NCBI RefSeq assembly: GCF_000002425.4
Contig: NC_037265.1
Span: forward strand, 8,643,238 to 8,707,237
DNA length: 64,000 nucleotides
DNA from: Physcomitrium patens
Taxonomy: Eukaryota > Streptophyta > Bryopsida > Funariales > Funariaceae
Direction of reading: 5' to 3'
The position numbers and the translations under genes were made by a program. Under the pieces are notes generated by a model. It did not search any database. It worked only from the letters and a program-made list of their open reading frames with translations, and was not told the origin of the DNA. Numbering within the stretch: the first letter of the stretch is position 1; each line of letters starts with the position of its first letter. Of the stretch, positions 34,740 through 45,164 are shown in pieces.

Positions 34740-35040
34740 CTCTGGGCCCACCCAATTGATCATTTGCAGCATTATCGAATGTGCATTCCACCAAATCTGG
34801 TTCCAATTGTAAATCTTCTTTGTCCTCCTCCAGTCCGTCCATTGACTCCTTTTTCAACTAGTTTGAGAGATCTTCATTATACTCTCCCAATTCACGGACT
34901 TGAGCTTTCAGTTTGAAGAACTCGACATCTCGAAGTTTCAATTATTGCTACTACTGATTCATCTATTCAAAAATATCTCCAATTGATACTTGTGACCGGC
35001 TCCTTACTGTTAACTCTTAATTGGAACTACTACTTTCAAA
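34740..35040 (-). pseudogene. 3' coiled-coil ORF of element J (decayed)
   Basis: Equivalent of the K ORF at 62897-63142. Conserved blocks are LKAQVRELGEYNEDLS and MDGLEED followed by acidic and LQLEP residues. Several stops are present. The region between it and the LTR (34644-34740) contains the polypurine tract GGAGTAGGGC. Confidence 0.65.
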
Positions 35041-35171
35041 AACACAAGAAATATAAGAAAATGGCACTCCAGCCAACCCAAAACAATACCACAGAATGAT
35101 TTTAACTGGTGCCCCATTCCTAATCTTTTACTACTTGGTGATAATGACAACATGTTACCTATACTATCCGT

Positions 35172-35855
35172 TGTCGTATTGTAACACGAGTATACCGTGA
35201 AAATATAAAGAAAGGGGACTTTTATTAATATTCAGTTACCTCGAATATTGGGAGAAAAGACCAACTCCAGTGCAAATACTGAGTGGTCAGGTTTAGTCAC
35301 CCCGTTACAGTCAGCCGAAGCATACTGAAATGCTCCGTTCGATTCCAATAACGGGAGTCAGCAGGAAGGAAAAGGACCAATTCACGCGATGGGTGAGCCT
35401 AGTTCGAAGAGCCAATTCGATCCAATTTCGAGAATCCAATCCGGGTCCTCTTACCCAATATGAGACCTACATTGGTCGGGCAACCCAATGCAGTCTAGTT
35501 ATGGAAACATCCAGGTTACTACGGGCATCTTACCCAATATGAGACCTGTATTGGTCGGGCAATCCAATGCAGTCTAATTACGGGAACATCCAGGTTACTA
35601 CGGGCATCGTACCCAATATGAGACCTGCATTGGTCGGGCAACCCAATGCAGTCTAATTACGGGAAAATCCAGGTCTTAGTACTGGACTCTTATCCAATAT
35701 GAGACCTGAATTGGTCGGGTGACTCAATGTGGACCCGAGTACGGGGTTTCGATTCTGTTTCAGGCTGTCCTATTCTCTGTGCCGTTTCAAGGAAGGTTGT
35801 TTTTGGTAAATGGATCTCTTAAAGGTAAAAACAGAGGAGAAAGCTCTGACGGCGG
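35172..35855 (+). repeat. First part of a G-family LTR inserted in element J
   Basis: TGTCGTATTG terminus preceded by CCGT (35168-35171). It corresponds to roughly the first 650 bases of the G-family LTR. The matching end of this LTR is 41808-42003, followed by CCGT (42004-42007). Together they look like a plus-oriented solo LTR into which element G inserted in reverse. Contains four 79-bp tandem units (35450-35740). Confidence 0.75.
35450..35740 (+). repeat. 79-bp tandem repeat within the G-family LTR
   Basis: Unit starts at 35450, 35529, 35608 and about 35689 (the last is partial). Each contains ACCCAATATGAGACCT, ATTGGTCGGGCAACCCAATG, and CGGGAACATCCAGGT. The opposed LTR at 36780-36960 has about two units. 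The unit derives from gag-linker sequence of the J/K family (K 61100-61200), where it is single-copy. Confidence 0.9.
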
Positions 35856-37172
35856 TGTCGTATTACATGCTTTCCTGCTCGAGAATGCGCCGAGCATCTG
35901 GCTGTAGAAGGTAGTATGGAGATTCGCCGATAGTCAAGCAATCTATCAGTTTTTGACTGCTGGAATATAAACGACTGCAACAATGTACCGTAAATCAATA
36001 CGGATGCTCTTCAACTGCTTGTCGAAGTCTTTTTTTTTTTTTTTTTTGTCCCAGCCGGTAGGTCTCTAGACGTTACAGAGAACCCCAAACAACCCAAACT
36101 GTTAATCTTCAATACCCCTTTGTACTTACGATCTTGTATCCACTGACTATCCTGTTAGATTAACCCAATAAATTTCATTCACTCCGCATACTCAATCCTA
36201 TAGACATCCTTTTAATCCTTCAATCACAGATGTAACTCGATTTTATAAAACAGTCAAGAGTATTCAAACCCACTTCATTTAAAAATCCCGATTCACCATT
36301 ACAACACTGACTTCAGCAACGATTGCCTCAGTCTTCCCAAAACTCTACGAAGAAGAAAAATCCAAATTCTATGTCTTTCCTTCCCCGACCCGAAGCATGA
36401 AGCTCCTCTCTCTAATTCCCTTGATCTTCAAAACCCTCCAATGAAAACCGAACTGGTAACCTTGCAAAAGCTTAAAAACTAGCTCCCCCCCCCGATTCTC
36501 CCCCGAAAGAAAAAAAACCTCCCTCCCTAAAACTATATTCTCCCCTAACCTTATCCTCTGAATTTCTTCAATCTTCCATCTTAGATCCAGAATTGGCTCC
36601 CGCCGTCAGAGCTTAGATCCGAAATTGGCTCACGTCATCAAGGCCTTCTCCTCCGTTTTTACCTTTAAGAGATCCATTTACCGTAAACAACGTTCCCTGA
36701 AACGGCACAGAGAACAGGACAGCCCGAAACAGAATCGAAACCCCATAATCGGGACCACATTGAGTCGCCCGACCAATTCAGGTCCCATATTGGGTAAGAT
36801 GCCCGTAGTAACCTGGATGCTCGGGTAATTGGGTCAAATTGGTCTTCGCGTCAGACTGGCTGAGGCCCGTAGTAAGACCTGGATTTTCCCGTAACTAGAC
36901 TGCATTGGGTTGCCCCACCAATACAGGTCTCATATTCGGTAAGAGGACTTCGATTGGATTCTCAAAATTGGATCCAATTGGCTCTTCAAACCCGTCGTGT
37001 GAATTGGTCCTTCTCATCCTGCTAACTCCCGTTATTAGAATCGAACGGAGCATTTCAGTATCCCCGGCTGACTGTAATGGGATGACTGAACCTGACCACT
37101 CAATATTTGCGCTGGAGTTGGTCGATGCTCCCAATATTCGAGGTAACTGAATATTAATAAAATTCCCCTTCT

Positions 37173-37214
<42 letters not shown>

Positions 37215-37245
37215 TTTCACTGTATACTCGTGTTACAACACGACA
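35856..37245 (-). repeat. 3' LTR of element G (1390 bp)
   Basis: TGTCGTGTTG...AATACGACA on the minus strand. Preceded by the polypurine tract AGAGGGGGTGGA (minus strand, 37246-37257). Contains a T-run of about 40 bases at 37171-37212 (plus strand), a C-run at 36486-36494 and a T-run at 36030-36048. The stretch 36600-37245 pairs as an inverted repeat with 35172-35855. Confidence 0.85.
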
Positions 37246-37307
37246 TCCACCCCCTCTGAACCTATACATCCTCTGGTATGCACCAATTTACCCAATTGCT
37301 GTTTGAT

Positions 37308-38543
37308 TCAGAATATATCTCCTACGTCTTTGTCGAGTTTGTCTTCATCACCTTCATTATCCAAATCACTTTCATCTTCTTGCTGCGGAATCTCTGTACC
37401 TTCATTAAGGTCTTCCATATTCATCTCTGCATGTCTTCGTTTAAATATTTTTACTCGCTTCCCTGCAATTGGTATTTTCAATTTTGTACCATCTAACTCC
37501 CGTAATGAGTAAGTCGCATTATCATGAACAATTGTTACAACATATGGTCCAAACCAACGTTTTGAAAATTTCCGCAAAGTATTATGTTGATTATCCAGAC
37601 TATTGTCATAAACAAGTACCCAGTCACCTTCCTCGATTGCTTTTGGTCTCAATTGATGTTGCTTATCGAATCGCGCCTTATTTTGTAACCTTGTTCTTTT
37701 TAACCTTTCCAATGCTATCTGGACATCTTCCGTTCTTTGCTCCAATTGTCGAATCCTAATAGCCAGAAGTTCTTCTCTTGTCAATCCATCTTCCCATGGT
37801 AGCATACTCCAAGTAAGTACCTTTTCTTCAATTGGCATAATTGGTTTTTGACCTGTCATAAGTTCTACTGGCATATATCCTGTCACCGAACTATGTGTTG
37901 TTCGATCAGTCCATAATGCAAATGACAAAAGCCGTGGCCACTCTTTAACTTTCCCATTATAAGCTTTAACCAATGCTTTCACAATCGGCGGGTGACCGCG
38001 TTCGCTTTTCGCATTCCCTTCCGGATTATAAGCAGTAGTCAGTGATAGTTTAACTCCACATCTTTCAAAGAACTTATGAGCTTCTTGTGCATTTAATTCT
38101 CCACGATCTGCAGTGATTTTTCCTACGCACCCGTAACGGCAAATGACATCTTCAAGCAAAAACCTACAAATCCCCTCTGTAGATTTTGTCCTCAATGCTC
38201 TTCCTTCTACTTGATTTGATAAATCTTCACGAGCTAAAACCAAATATCTCATCTGCCATAACCCAACCGGCATAATAACCAAATCAACAACCCATTTAAA
38301 ATGAATAGCCAGAGGATACGTAGGATGAAGACCATCTCGATGTCGGATATTAGAATATGATTGACAGATTTCACATGACTCTACAAATGAGAGCACATCT
38401 CGATACATATTTTTCCACCAATATCGTTCCTTGAGTTTAGCAAAAGTAGCCCAGATTCCTCTATGCCCTGCCCATAAACTATCATGAAACTCCTTTAATA
38501 ATTTTAGTTTTTCTTCCCTTTTGCCTATCACTCGTTGTGGCAT
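37308..38543 (-). CDS. pol: Integrase region of element G pol
   Basis: 411 open codons. The zinc domain reads KEFHDSLWAGHRGIWATF to CEICQS (HHCC). Catalytic core: first Asp in KWVVDLVIM, second in ITADRGELNAQEAH, Glu in NAKSERGHPPIVKAL, a DDE arrangement. A GPY/F module follows (RWFGPYVVTIVHDNATYSL). The C-terminal tail is acidic (DESDLDNEGDEDKLDKDV) and there is no chromodomain, which separates this family from A and B. The frame is intact here; upstream stops at about 38580 and 38646 separate it from RNase H. The polyprotein would be processed in particles. Confidence 0.85.
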   Translation of the reverse strand: MPQRVIGKREEKLKLLKEFHDSLWAGHRGIWATFAKLKERYWWKNMYRDVLSFVESCEICQSYSNIRHRDGLHPTYPLAIHFKWVVDLVIMPVGLWQMRYLVLAREDLSNQVEGRALRTKSTEGICRFLLEDVICRYGCVGKITADRGELNAQEAHKFFERCGVKLSLTTAYNPEGNAKSERGHPPIVKALVKAYNGKVKEWPRLLSFALWTDRTTHSSVTGYMPVELMTGQKPIMPIEEKVLTWSMLPWEDGLTREELLAIRIRQLEQRTEDVQIALERLKRTRLQNKARFDKQHQLRPKAIEEGDWVLVYDNSLDNQHNTLRKFSKRWFGPYVVTIVHDNATYSLRELDGTKLKIPIAGKRVKIFKRRHAEMNMEDLNEGTEIPQQEDESDLDNEGDEDKLDKDVGDIF

Positions 38544-38645
38544 CCCAATTCCTTTCTTCGATCTCTTTCATAAGAATCCATCTCGAAGTAAAAATCCATA
38601 TGTTTTTTTTCTTATTTGTTTGAATTTTTCTGTAGACCAATTCCC

Positions 38646-39509
38646 CTACTTAGACAAGGTATTCAAATAATGACTAATATCCAATAATTCTCCTTCATAA
38701 GATTCTTCAAGAAATAGCTTGTCTTCTCTGTTGAGATTTGATATTGAATAGAATTTCAATCCGACATCATCAATGTCTTCAACCATTTCGTCCTCCCTCT
38801 CGTATCTTGCTCGAGATAGCATGTCTGCTACTAAATTGTCCTTTCCAGTGATATCCTTAAATTCTGGATTTAGTGACTTAATATAAGCAATCCATCTCAA
38901 CATTGCAATATCTGGCGTTGAACAGTTAATAATCATTCCAAGCAATGGCAAGCAATCTTTTTCAATTACTACTACTGCCCCAATCAAATAGTCCTTTTCA
39001 GCTTTTATAGCCGAAACGACTCCCCAAAGTTCTCTTTTGACTTGCGAATATGCACGCTGACGAATACTTAAAACTTTAGCCCCAAATCGAACTGCAAATC
39101 TACTCCCATTCGAATCATCTTGACCCACCGCCCATCCAACGGCAATTGGACTAGCGTCTACAGTAAGAATCACTGGTCTATTGCACTTATAATCAACCTT
39201 CCTCAATATTGGAGGTGACATCAATAATTTCTTCAATCTTTGCATTGCCTGAATATGCCTTTCTTTCCATTCAAATCGGTAACCCTTGCGTAACAGTTCA
39301 TATAATGAATCTGCTATGTGAGCAAAATGAGGGATCCAGATTCGATAAAATACACATGCACCCAAAAACCTGCGAACCTCTGTTAAAGAACCACAATCCT
39401 CTTTCATCCTTCCAATTGCATCAACTTTAGTCAGATCTGGTTTTCTTCTGTAAGATCCGCATAAATGTCCAACTATTACAACCTCTCGCACTCCAAATAC
39501 GGACTTCAT
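38646..39509 (-). pseudogene. pol: RT C-terminus and RNase H of element G
   Basis: RT thumb/connection block GSYRRKPDLTKVDAIGRMK and VRRFLGACVFYRIWIPHFA, then RNase H with VILTVDASPIAVGWAVGQDD (first Asp), AYSQVKRELWGVVSAI (Glu), EKDCLPLLG (Asp) and GKDNLVADMLSRARY (terminal Asp). RNase H catalytic residues appear intact. It is bounded by a stop between this frame and the RT frame near 39550 and by TAG at 38646, where tryptophan is expected. Confidence 0.85.
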
Positions 39510-39551
39510 ACCCGATAATGTAAGATGAACTTCTCCAAGCCGAGTTAAAAT

Positions 39552-40688
39552 CTATTCACAATCTTCTATATGATCAACAACATATCTGCGACACCTTCTC
39601 GTATCTAAAGTTTCATCCTTGTCTCCTTCTCTGCACCCCTTTATAGGAACATCATCCAGAAAAGGCATAGTCTTTTCCGGGATAAAATCTCTCAATACCT
39701 TATTCATCCCATTCATCATATGCGCAACTGAGTTGGTCGCGCCTTGAGAAAGAGTGCACATTCTAACCAATCCAAGCGGTGTCTTCAACGTTGTCATATC
39801 TCTACTTCCTTCGGCAAGTTGAAATTGATCATAACCTGAATACAAATCACCCATTGAGTAGATCGCCCTTCTAGCAAACGCCTCAGCAAATTCATCCACA
39901 ATAGGTCCAATTCCTACATTCTTGACAGTTACAGCATTCACCGGCTGCATATCTTGAATAAATCGTAGTGACCCATTCTTCTTAGGTACCGTAAACCATC
40001 GACTAGAATACGGCGCAAATGAAGGTTCTAATATTTTCATCTTTATCTTTTCTTTCAATAGTTCCACCAATTTAGGTAAATGTGCCCTCGGTACTGGAAT
40101 CAGTCTTAGATTCCAAGGTACATGCGGTACAGTGAAGATAACCATAGGTGTTATAATATTTGGATCCACACACCCAATTTCATGAGATTCGAAGGCAAAC
40201 GATCTACCTTGTTTAGCCAACATCTTTTTGAAGCAAGTAATTTCCTCCGGCAATAAAGAACCATCAGAACCAATCTTCAATTCTTCAAAAGTCTCTTCAG
40301 TAAACTGATGTCCAATACTCATTGGATCTCTTAAATTTGCTTCTTTTGATGCTTCTCCCATTTGTTCTTTAGAATCCTCTGGTATTGGTCCGGCAACAGG
40401 CTTTACCTTCTTATCTGTCGTTTTATATCTCGTCTCTACTGTGACTTCTGGTGCTTGAAAAGATTCAAGCATGGTATAAACCTCTCTCAAATGAATCTCA
40501 AGAATCTTATCATTATCCCCTAACCCAATAGATGTAATCAATTCCAATGAATCTTCCAGTCCATTTTCTTTATAAACACCCAAAATCCTCTCATCATCTT
40601 GCAATGTACCTAACTTGCATAATTGTCCTTCAATATTATATAATCTTTTTCTTTCTTTTCTTTTAAAATCATCAACTTTCTTATACAT
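39552..40688 (-). pseudogene. pol: RT of element G with FLDD box
   Basis: 378 codons. The first ~150 residues are an acidic linker between protease and RT (ERILGVYKENGLEDSLELI; EVYTMLESFQAPEVTVETRY). RT proper starts with LRLIPVPRAHLPKLVELLKE and SSRWFTVPKKNGSLRFIQDM. The palm has YSMGDLYSGYDQFQLAEGSR, TPLGLVRMCTLSQGATNSVA and MPFLDDVPIKGC. The first catalytic Asp (GDLYSGYD) and the DD pair are present, but the box is FLDD instead of YxDD. Upstream, in the stretch to 40784, the frame is broken by stops. Otherwise this RT looks complete. Confidence 0.85.
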
Positions 40689-40783
40689 AATATTTCCATT
40701 CTCTAATATACCAATAAAACTCGCATCAAAGGCACCTTCATCTCGCGAGAGTACCTCCTCTTTTGTACCTCCATAATCTCGCT

Positions 40784-41251
40784 TTACAGTGGTACCTCCC
40801 CCAAATCCTTAAATCCTTCAACAATCTTTGGCAATGGTTTCTCCCTCAACCTATCTCGATTCCGTTCATGGTTAGGAGGTACTGTTAGAAATTGTACAGC
40901 TTTCCTCCCATCTTCGCTCCGTACCCTTACATAAGCAGAACCATCGTCAAGTACCTTTGTTTCCATCCGTGTTGCCGCGATATAAGGTTGTCCTAAAATC
41001 AACAGATAAGACGTTGTATCTTGAACGAAGAAATGTTGCTCCGTCGCAACATCCCCAATCCGAATTTTGACATCTGGACAAGCTCCATATAATTCGCCTC
41101 GTGTGTTATTAGCTGCTCGTATTACCCATCCATGTTCCATATCAATTGGCCATTTTTGCTTCTTATAAAGATCTTTAGACATGACATTTATTTCAGAACC
41201 ATGGTCCACCAAAGCAACTATTGGTTCTTCTATATCTCCTACCTTCACCAA
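40784..41251 (-). CDS. Aspartic protease of element G
   Basis: 155 codons. Retropepsin-like: IVALVDHGSEINVMSKDLYK carries the active-site D-x-G-S, followed by flap-like DVATEQHFFVQDTTSYLLIL and GQPYIAATRMETKVLDDGSA. It would cleave the polyprotein in the particle. It is read as an open segment of the gag-pol frame and not as a free gene: the same frame upstream holds KH(stop)ARATTEVLVKVG at about 41275, where HW is expected. Confidence 0.8.
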   Translation of the reverse strand: MVKVGDIEEPIVALVDHGSEINVMSKDLYKKQKWPIDMEHGWVIRAANNTRGELYGACPDVKIRIGDVATEQHFFVQDTTSYLLILGQPYIAATRMETKVLDDGSAYVRVRSEDGRKAVQFLTVPPNHERNRDRLREKPLPKIVEGFKDLGEVPL

Positions 41252-41464
41252 TACCTCAGTAGTTGCCCTTGCCTAATGCTTTCGAGTATAATGGCTCAAA
41301 GTTTCCATTTCCTTGTCACTAGAATCTTCGAAACGTACTCGCTGATTATACCCATTCTTTTCATTTGTTGGTTGCTTGTAACCAATATCAACCTCTTCTT
41401 CATCTCTACATATTCTTGCATCAATAGCATGACTCATTCCAGTTTCGCTCATTAATTGCCTCTT

Positions 41465-41797
41465 TCACTTAATGTTGTCAATGATAACATCATGAAACTC
41501 CTTCTTTGCAATTCCCAAGACTTCTTTCAATGTGAATTCCACCTTAGCATTTAATATACGTTCTTCCAACACCCCTTTCAAATTTGTTGCCGCTTCAATG
41601 TCAGAAAGTAGCTTATAAGCAATTGATTTGCCCTTATCTTTTGTCTCCGTTGTTTTTTCTCCCAATGATGCTGAGGTATCCTTTACAGGCAATTCTTGTG
41701 AAGCTGCCTCCCGAGCCTTGTCTCCTCGAGTTTGCCTCTTAAAAGAATTTCCTTTTCTAGTATCATCAAAATTTCCTCGTCTTTTTTCTTCCATCAA
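41465..41797 (-). pseudogene. gag: C-terminal Gag/linker of element G (truncated)
   Basis: 110 codons, basic and lysine-rich (EEKRRGNFDDTRKGNSFKRQ), then GKSIAYKLLSDIEAATNLKG and VEFTLKEVLGIAKKEFHDVI, a segment between the Gag zinc knuckle and protease. It ends in TGA at 41465, probably from CGA. The N-terminal Gag (compare H gag, 57192-58166) is missing because the element is cut at about 41800. Confidence 0.7.
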
Positions 41798-41807
41798 AGC
41801 TTTTTCT

Positions 41808-42003
41808 TCCTACCGGCTGGAGCAAAAAGGACTTCGACAAGCAGTCGAAGGACATCCGTATAGATTTACGATATATTCTTACAGTCGTTTATATTCCAGT
41901 AGTCAAAAACTGATAGACTGCTTGACTATTGGCGAATCTCCATACTACCTTCTACAGCCAGACGCCCGGCGTATTCTCGAGCACGAAAGTACGTAATACG
42001 ACA
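41808..42003 (+). repeat. End part of the host G-family LTR
   Basis: Matches the reverse complement of 35856-36060 over about 200 bases. It ends in the tail CTTCTACAGCCAGACGCCCG...AATACGACA and is followed by the CCGT duplication at 42004-42007. Confidence 0.8.
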
Positions 42004-42007
42004 CCGT

Positions 42008-42237
42008 AAAAGGTAATGGAAAGTAATCTTTCTTAGTGGCTACCTTAAGTTTTTAAAAATCTTGACAAATTTGGATTTTCTTGTTCTTTTTTGGCACCAT
42101 TACGATTGAAAAAATCCACTCACTATTTGGTACCCAGTAAATAAAACCAATTGCAAGAAGCTTGTCCAATTCCTCCTTCACCATGAGAAAATATTTAGGA
42201 TTAAGGCAATGTTGCCTCTGTCGTATTGGTGTAGCGT
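42008..42237 (-). pseudogene. pol: N-terminal RT fragment of element J
   Basis: Minus strand reads PIRQRQHCLNPKYFLMVKEE then IGFIYWVPNSEW, MVPKKN, ICQDF and ATKKDYFPLP. This is the finger region of a plant Athila/Tat-like RT. It continues across the inserted unit at 35171 as the TDS-like end and then departs from RT sequence (GNMLSLS...). No YxDD box follows, exactly as in element K. Confidence 0.8.
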
Positions 42238-43556
42238 TGTTGTGTTGTGGTTCGACTACTATATGAAAATAATGTAATTATGTACTTAATGTATAATTTA
42301 TTAAGTAACATGGTGAGAATCATGTTAGTAGATTTTAGTTGATTGTAGAATATAATTTGATTGTTACTTTGTTAAGAGGTTGTTTAAAAAGATTACTATA
42401 GAATTTCTATAACTTTAATTTCTTTTTGACAGTGGCTTTTAAGATTGGTCTTGGTTGATAATAACTTCTAAATATTTTGAGTCACCTTTGTTAGACATTG
42501 GTGACATTTGAAAACTTATTTTGATTCTTTTATTTGGTGTTTAGAGCATAAATTATGTAAATCTTATAAGAAAAAGGATTGAAGAAAGATTTTGGTAGCA
42601 AAGGGAGTAATTAGGGCACCAATATAGATAAATAAAGATGAATAATGAAAACCTCCATTCCTATTGGTCAAAAATCATGACCAATGGACTTTGAGGAGGC
42701 TTCCCGAGGCCATATTAGAGATTAGGGTTAGTTTCTCCAGGCCATTCGAGTTTTCAAGGCTAGGGTCAGAAGGTTTAGGTTTTTGGCTATGGTTTTGATG
42801 CAAGTTTTGTGTCATTTGGGGTCTTTATGAAGAAGTTCTAGGTGTTAGTTTTGGACCTACTGTCACTCTTTTGAGCATAACGAACGCGAACGGACAGCAA
42901 TTGAGGATCGACAACCGCAACTGAAGAGATCACTTTTGCGGCTATACTTTTTACATACTGCTTACTGGATTCCTAGTTGGAATAAAGGAGTTATTGGATT
43001 TTGAAGTCAGTATATGCAATCTAAGGATAGAAAGTGACCCGATTTATTAGTGGTTGTATCTTGACCTATTTCTTGAGCAATTTGACAAGGTTTTGGCTCA
43101 AAATTTCAGAAAATGTATAATTTCATGTTAGTAAACTTTGTGCATGAGTTTTATGACATTTGAAGTTTGGGTTTTTGAGATATAAGGAAAATAGTTTTTT
43201 GGATGCTTGTAAATTACGGTTTAGAGTGCCTTCTAGGATTTCTTAGATGCCAAAAGCTCGGGAGTGAATTTGAATTTGGTTTTTTTTGTGGTAAAAGTTA
43301 AGGGTTCATTCTACCTAACTTATAAATTTAAGATAAATTAAATAGTTAGATCAATAGTTATGATTTTTTAAAGTTTGGAGCAAGAAAACCCTTCACAGGA
43401 AAAATATGTTTTGATGGGATTTTGTTATATTTGGAGTTTTATACAAAAATAAAGGAGTTTTGGAAGCTAAGACAAGAATCATATAAAGGTTTAAGCTACA
43501 CTCTCTATAGCTAGTTACCCAGTGTATTCACAGATAGCAAATCACGCCATACAACA
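42238..43556 (+). mobile_element. R4: solo LTR of the R family (1319 bp)
   Basis: TGTTGTGTTGTGG start and CATACAACA end (TG/CA). Flanks GCGT (42234-42237) and ACGT (43557-43560) are probably a one-mismatch target duplication. Excision restores J coding continuity by comparison with K (VMPVRQRQ region). It is the most complete and least AT-shifted R copy. The last ~55 bases (CTATAGCTAGTTACCCAGTGTATTC...) match the tails of the G/H LTRs. Confidence 0.8.
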
Positions 43557-44282
43557 ACGTTCTCCTCTAAAATAATACAATGCTCACAGACTTCAAAGGG
43601 GACACCTTTTAGATCAACATAAGTCCAAACAAAAGCTGATTTATGATGCAAGAAAAAAAATTTCTAGTTGGCTGATTTTTGTTCTTTAATACCTTCATAT
43701 GCTTTAATTGTTCGAGGCTCTGCTGTGGTTGCCAAGTTGATAGTTTGACATAAAGGTGTAGTGATGATGTTCAGTTTCAACCCCCGGATTGGTTTAAAAT
43801 CAGTCGATAAGTCCGATATGTGCGAAGTACTAAATCCTGTGTCCAAGGCACTCACATGGTGTACATCATATTTGGTCATCTAATCAATACTAACTTTAGC
43901 AAAGATTTCCAAATCTATCGAATATATCAAATACTCCCCTGGATCGCCACATTAGTACACCACTCTAGGATATTGGTCTGCTTCCACGAACGCCTCCGTA
44001 ATCAGTGCTACTACATCATCATCGATGCTAAGCTCAATGTCTGATGTTAATTCAGATGTTGGCAATTGAGATTCTCCGTGATAGTGTACTGGATACATTT
44101 GTAACACCATTTTATCTCTACCCTTGCTAATTGTCAAAGTACCATGACCCCAATTGTTCTTGACCTTTGCTTCATAAAGCCAGGGTCGTCCTAATAAAAT
44201 TGGATATGATAAAGTTGAATGTTGTAACTGAAAGACGATGTAGTCAATTTTATATGCAATATCGACAATTATAGTTTGAACA
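43557..44282 (-). pseudogene. pol: Protease-RT linker of element J
   Basis: Open pieces 43952-44137 (RDKMVLQMYPVHYHGESQLP; SIDDDVVALITEAFVEADQY) and 43664-43879 (TTPLCQTINLATTAEPRTIK), plus the block HHKSAF.TYVDLKGVPFEVC near 43560-43650. All align with K 61900-62500. Stops and frameshifts are present. Confidence 0.75.
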
Positions 44283-44693
44283 CTATAAAATATCCATTGG
44301 TTTAACTCGACTAGAATCAGCCATTCTCAAAACTACTGTAATAGGCAATAAGTGATTCAAATCCAACTCTTCCATTGTAGCGGCATTCATAAGATTTAAA
44401 CTAGATCCTTCGTCTACTTGCACTCCCGATACTAACACTCCATCAATTGAGACATCAATCGTTGGTGCACCTAGATCGGGATTCAAACTTATTTCTCGGA
44501 TTTTTTTATTTCGAGATCTGCGACAAATTAATGAAGAATTCAAGATAATTTGGTACTTAGGTGCTATCGCCAATAGTTGCTTCATAGAGATCATAGACTG
44601 TATGGTATCCAAATCTTTTAGAATATCATATAGTTCTATATTAGTGGTAATTCCCAATGTCCGTTTCTTCTTTCCAGTCTTAGACACCGACAC
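44283..44693 (-). pseudogene. Protease domain of element J
   Basis: 136 codons: ILKDLDTIQSMISMKQLLAI then DVSIDGVLVSGVQVDEGSSL, where D-x-G-S is the retropepsin site, and LPITVVLRMADSSRVKPMDI. It ends in a stop at 44283, after which the frame is lost. It aligns with K 61410-61770 and resembles the degenerate protease of plant Athila/Tat-type elements. Confidence 0.75.
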
Positions 44694-45164
44694 AAGTAAA
44701 CTAGTTTTCTCTATATTGGAAATTGGTAAAGCTAGTGGAACTAAATTTGATGGAGTTGTAAAATCGATTCTTTCAACATGTAAGATTATTCTCTCAATTG
44801 GGCTGATATTGGTTCCTTGGAATTCACACCTCTGAGAGGATCTTTCAACGGATAGGACGTTTTCGGAAACTGCATAGAAAACGAAACAGCTTAAAATGGA
44901 ACCGAAGCCTCCATAATCGAGACCTCATTGGATTGCCCAATTGCGTCAGGTCTCATATTGGATAAGAGGCCTATAACAGGATATGGATTGGATGGCCCCA
45001 TAATTGGATCTAATTGGTCCTTTGCTTCAGGATCACCCAAATATTGAATTGGTCCTTTTTTCCTTTTGCTAACTTCTTGTAAGAATAGCTTGAACTTCTT
45101 CTACTAGATGAACTGGTGATTTTTATGTTTCCTTATTTTTTTCCTCTACAATTTGTACAATCGA

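Larger units (their letters stand above)
35856..41807 (-). mobile_element. Element G: gypsy element lacking its 5' LTR and gag start
   Basis: Minus strand. Complete 3' LTR (35856-37245), polypurine tract, integrase, RNase H, RT, protease and the C-terminal part of gag. It stops near 41800 and passes straight into the end of the plus-oriented LTR at 41808. It is best explained as insertion of G into a solo LTR followed by a deletion that removed the G 5' LTR, most of gag and about 535 bases of the host LTR. Nonsense codons are few and mostly of the C-to-T or G-to-A kind. Confidence 0.8.

Noticed and set aside
36895..37269. 124-codon ORF with a long lysine run
   Set aside because: Translation of the homopolymer T/A tract within the G LTR; start and composition are artefacts.
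35172..42003. Intra-element inversion between the two LTRs as the origin of the G arrangement
   Set aside because: An inversion would leave the reversed 5' LTR part and gag start next to 41808; these are missing, so insertion plus deletion fits better.
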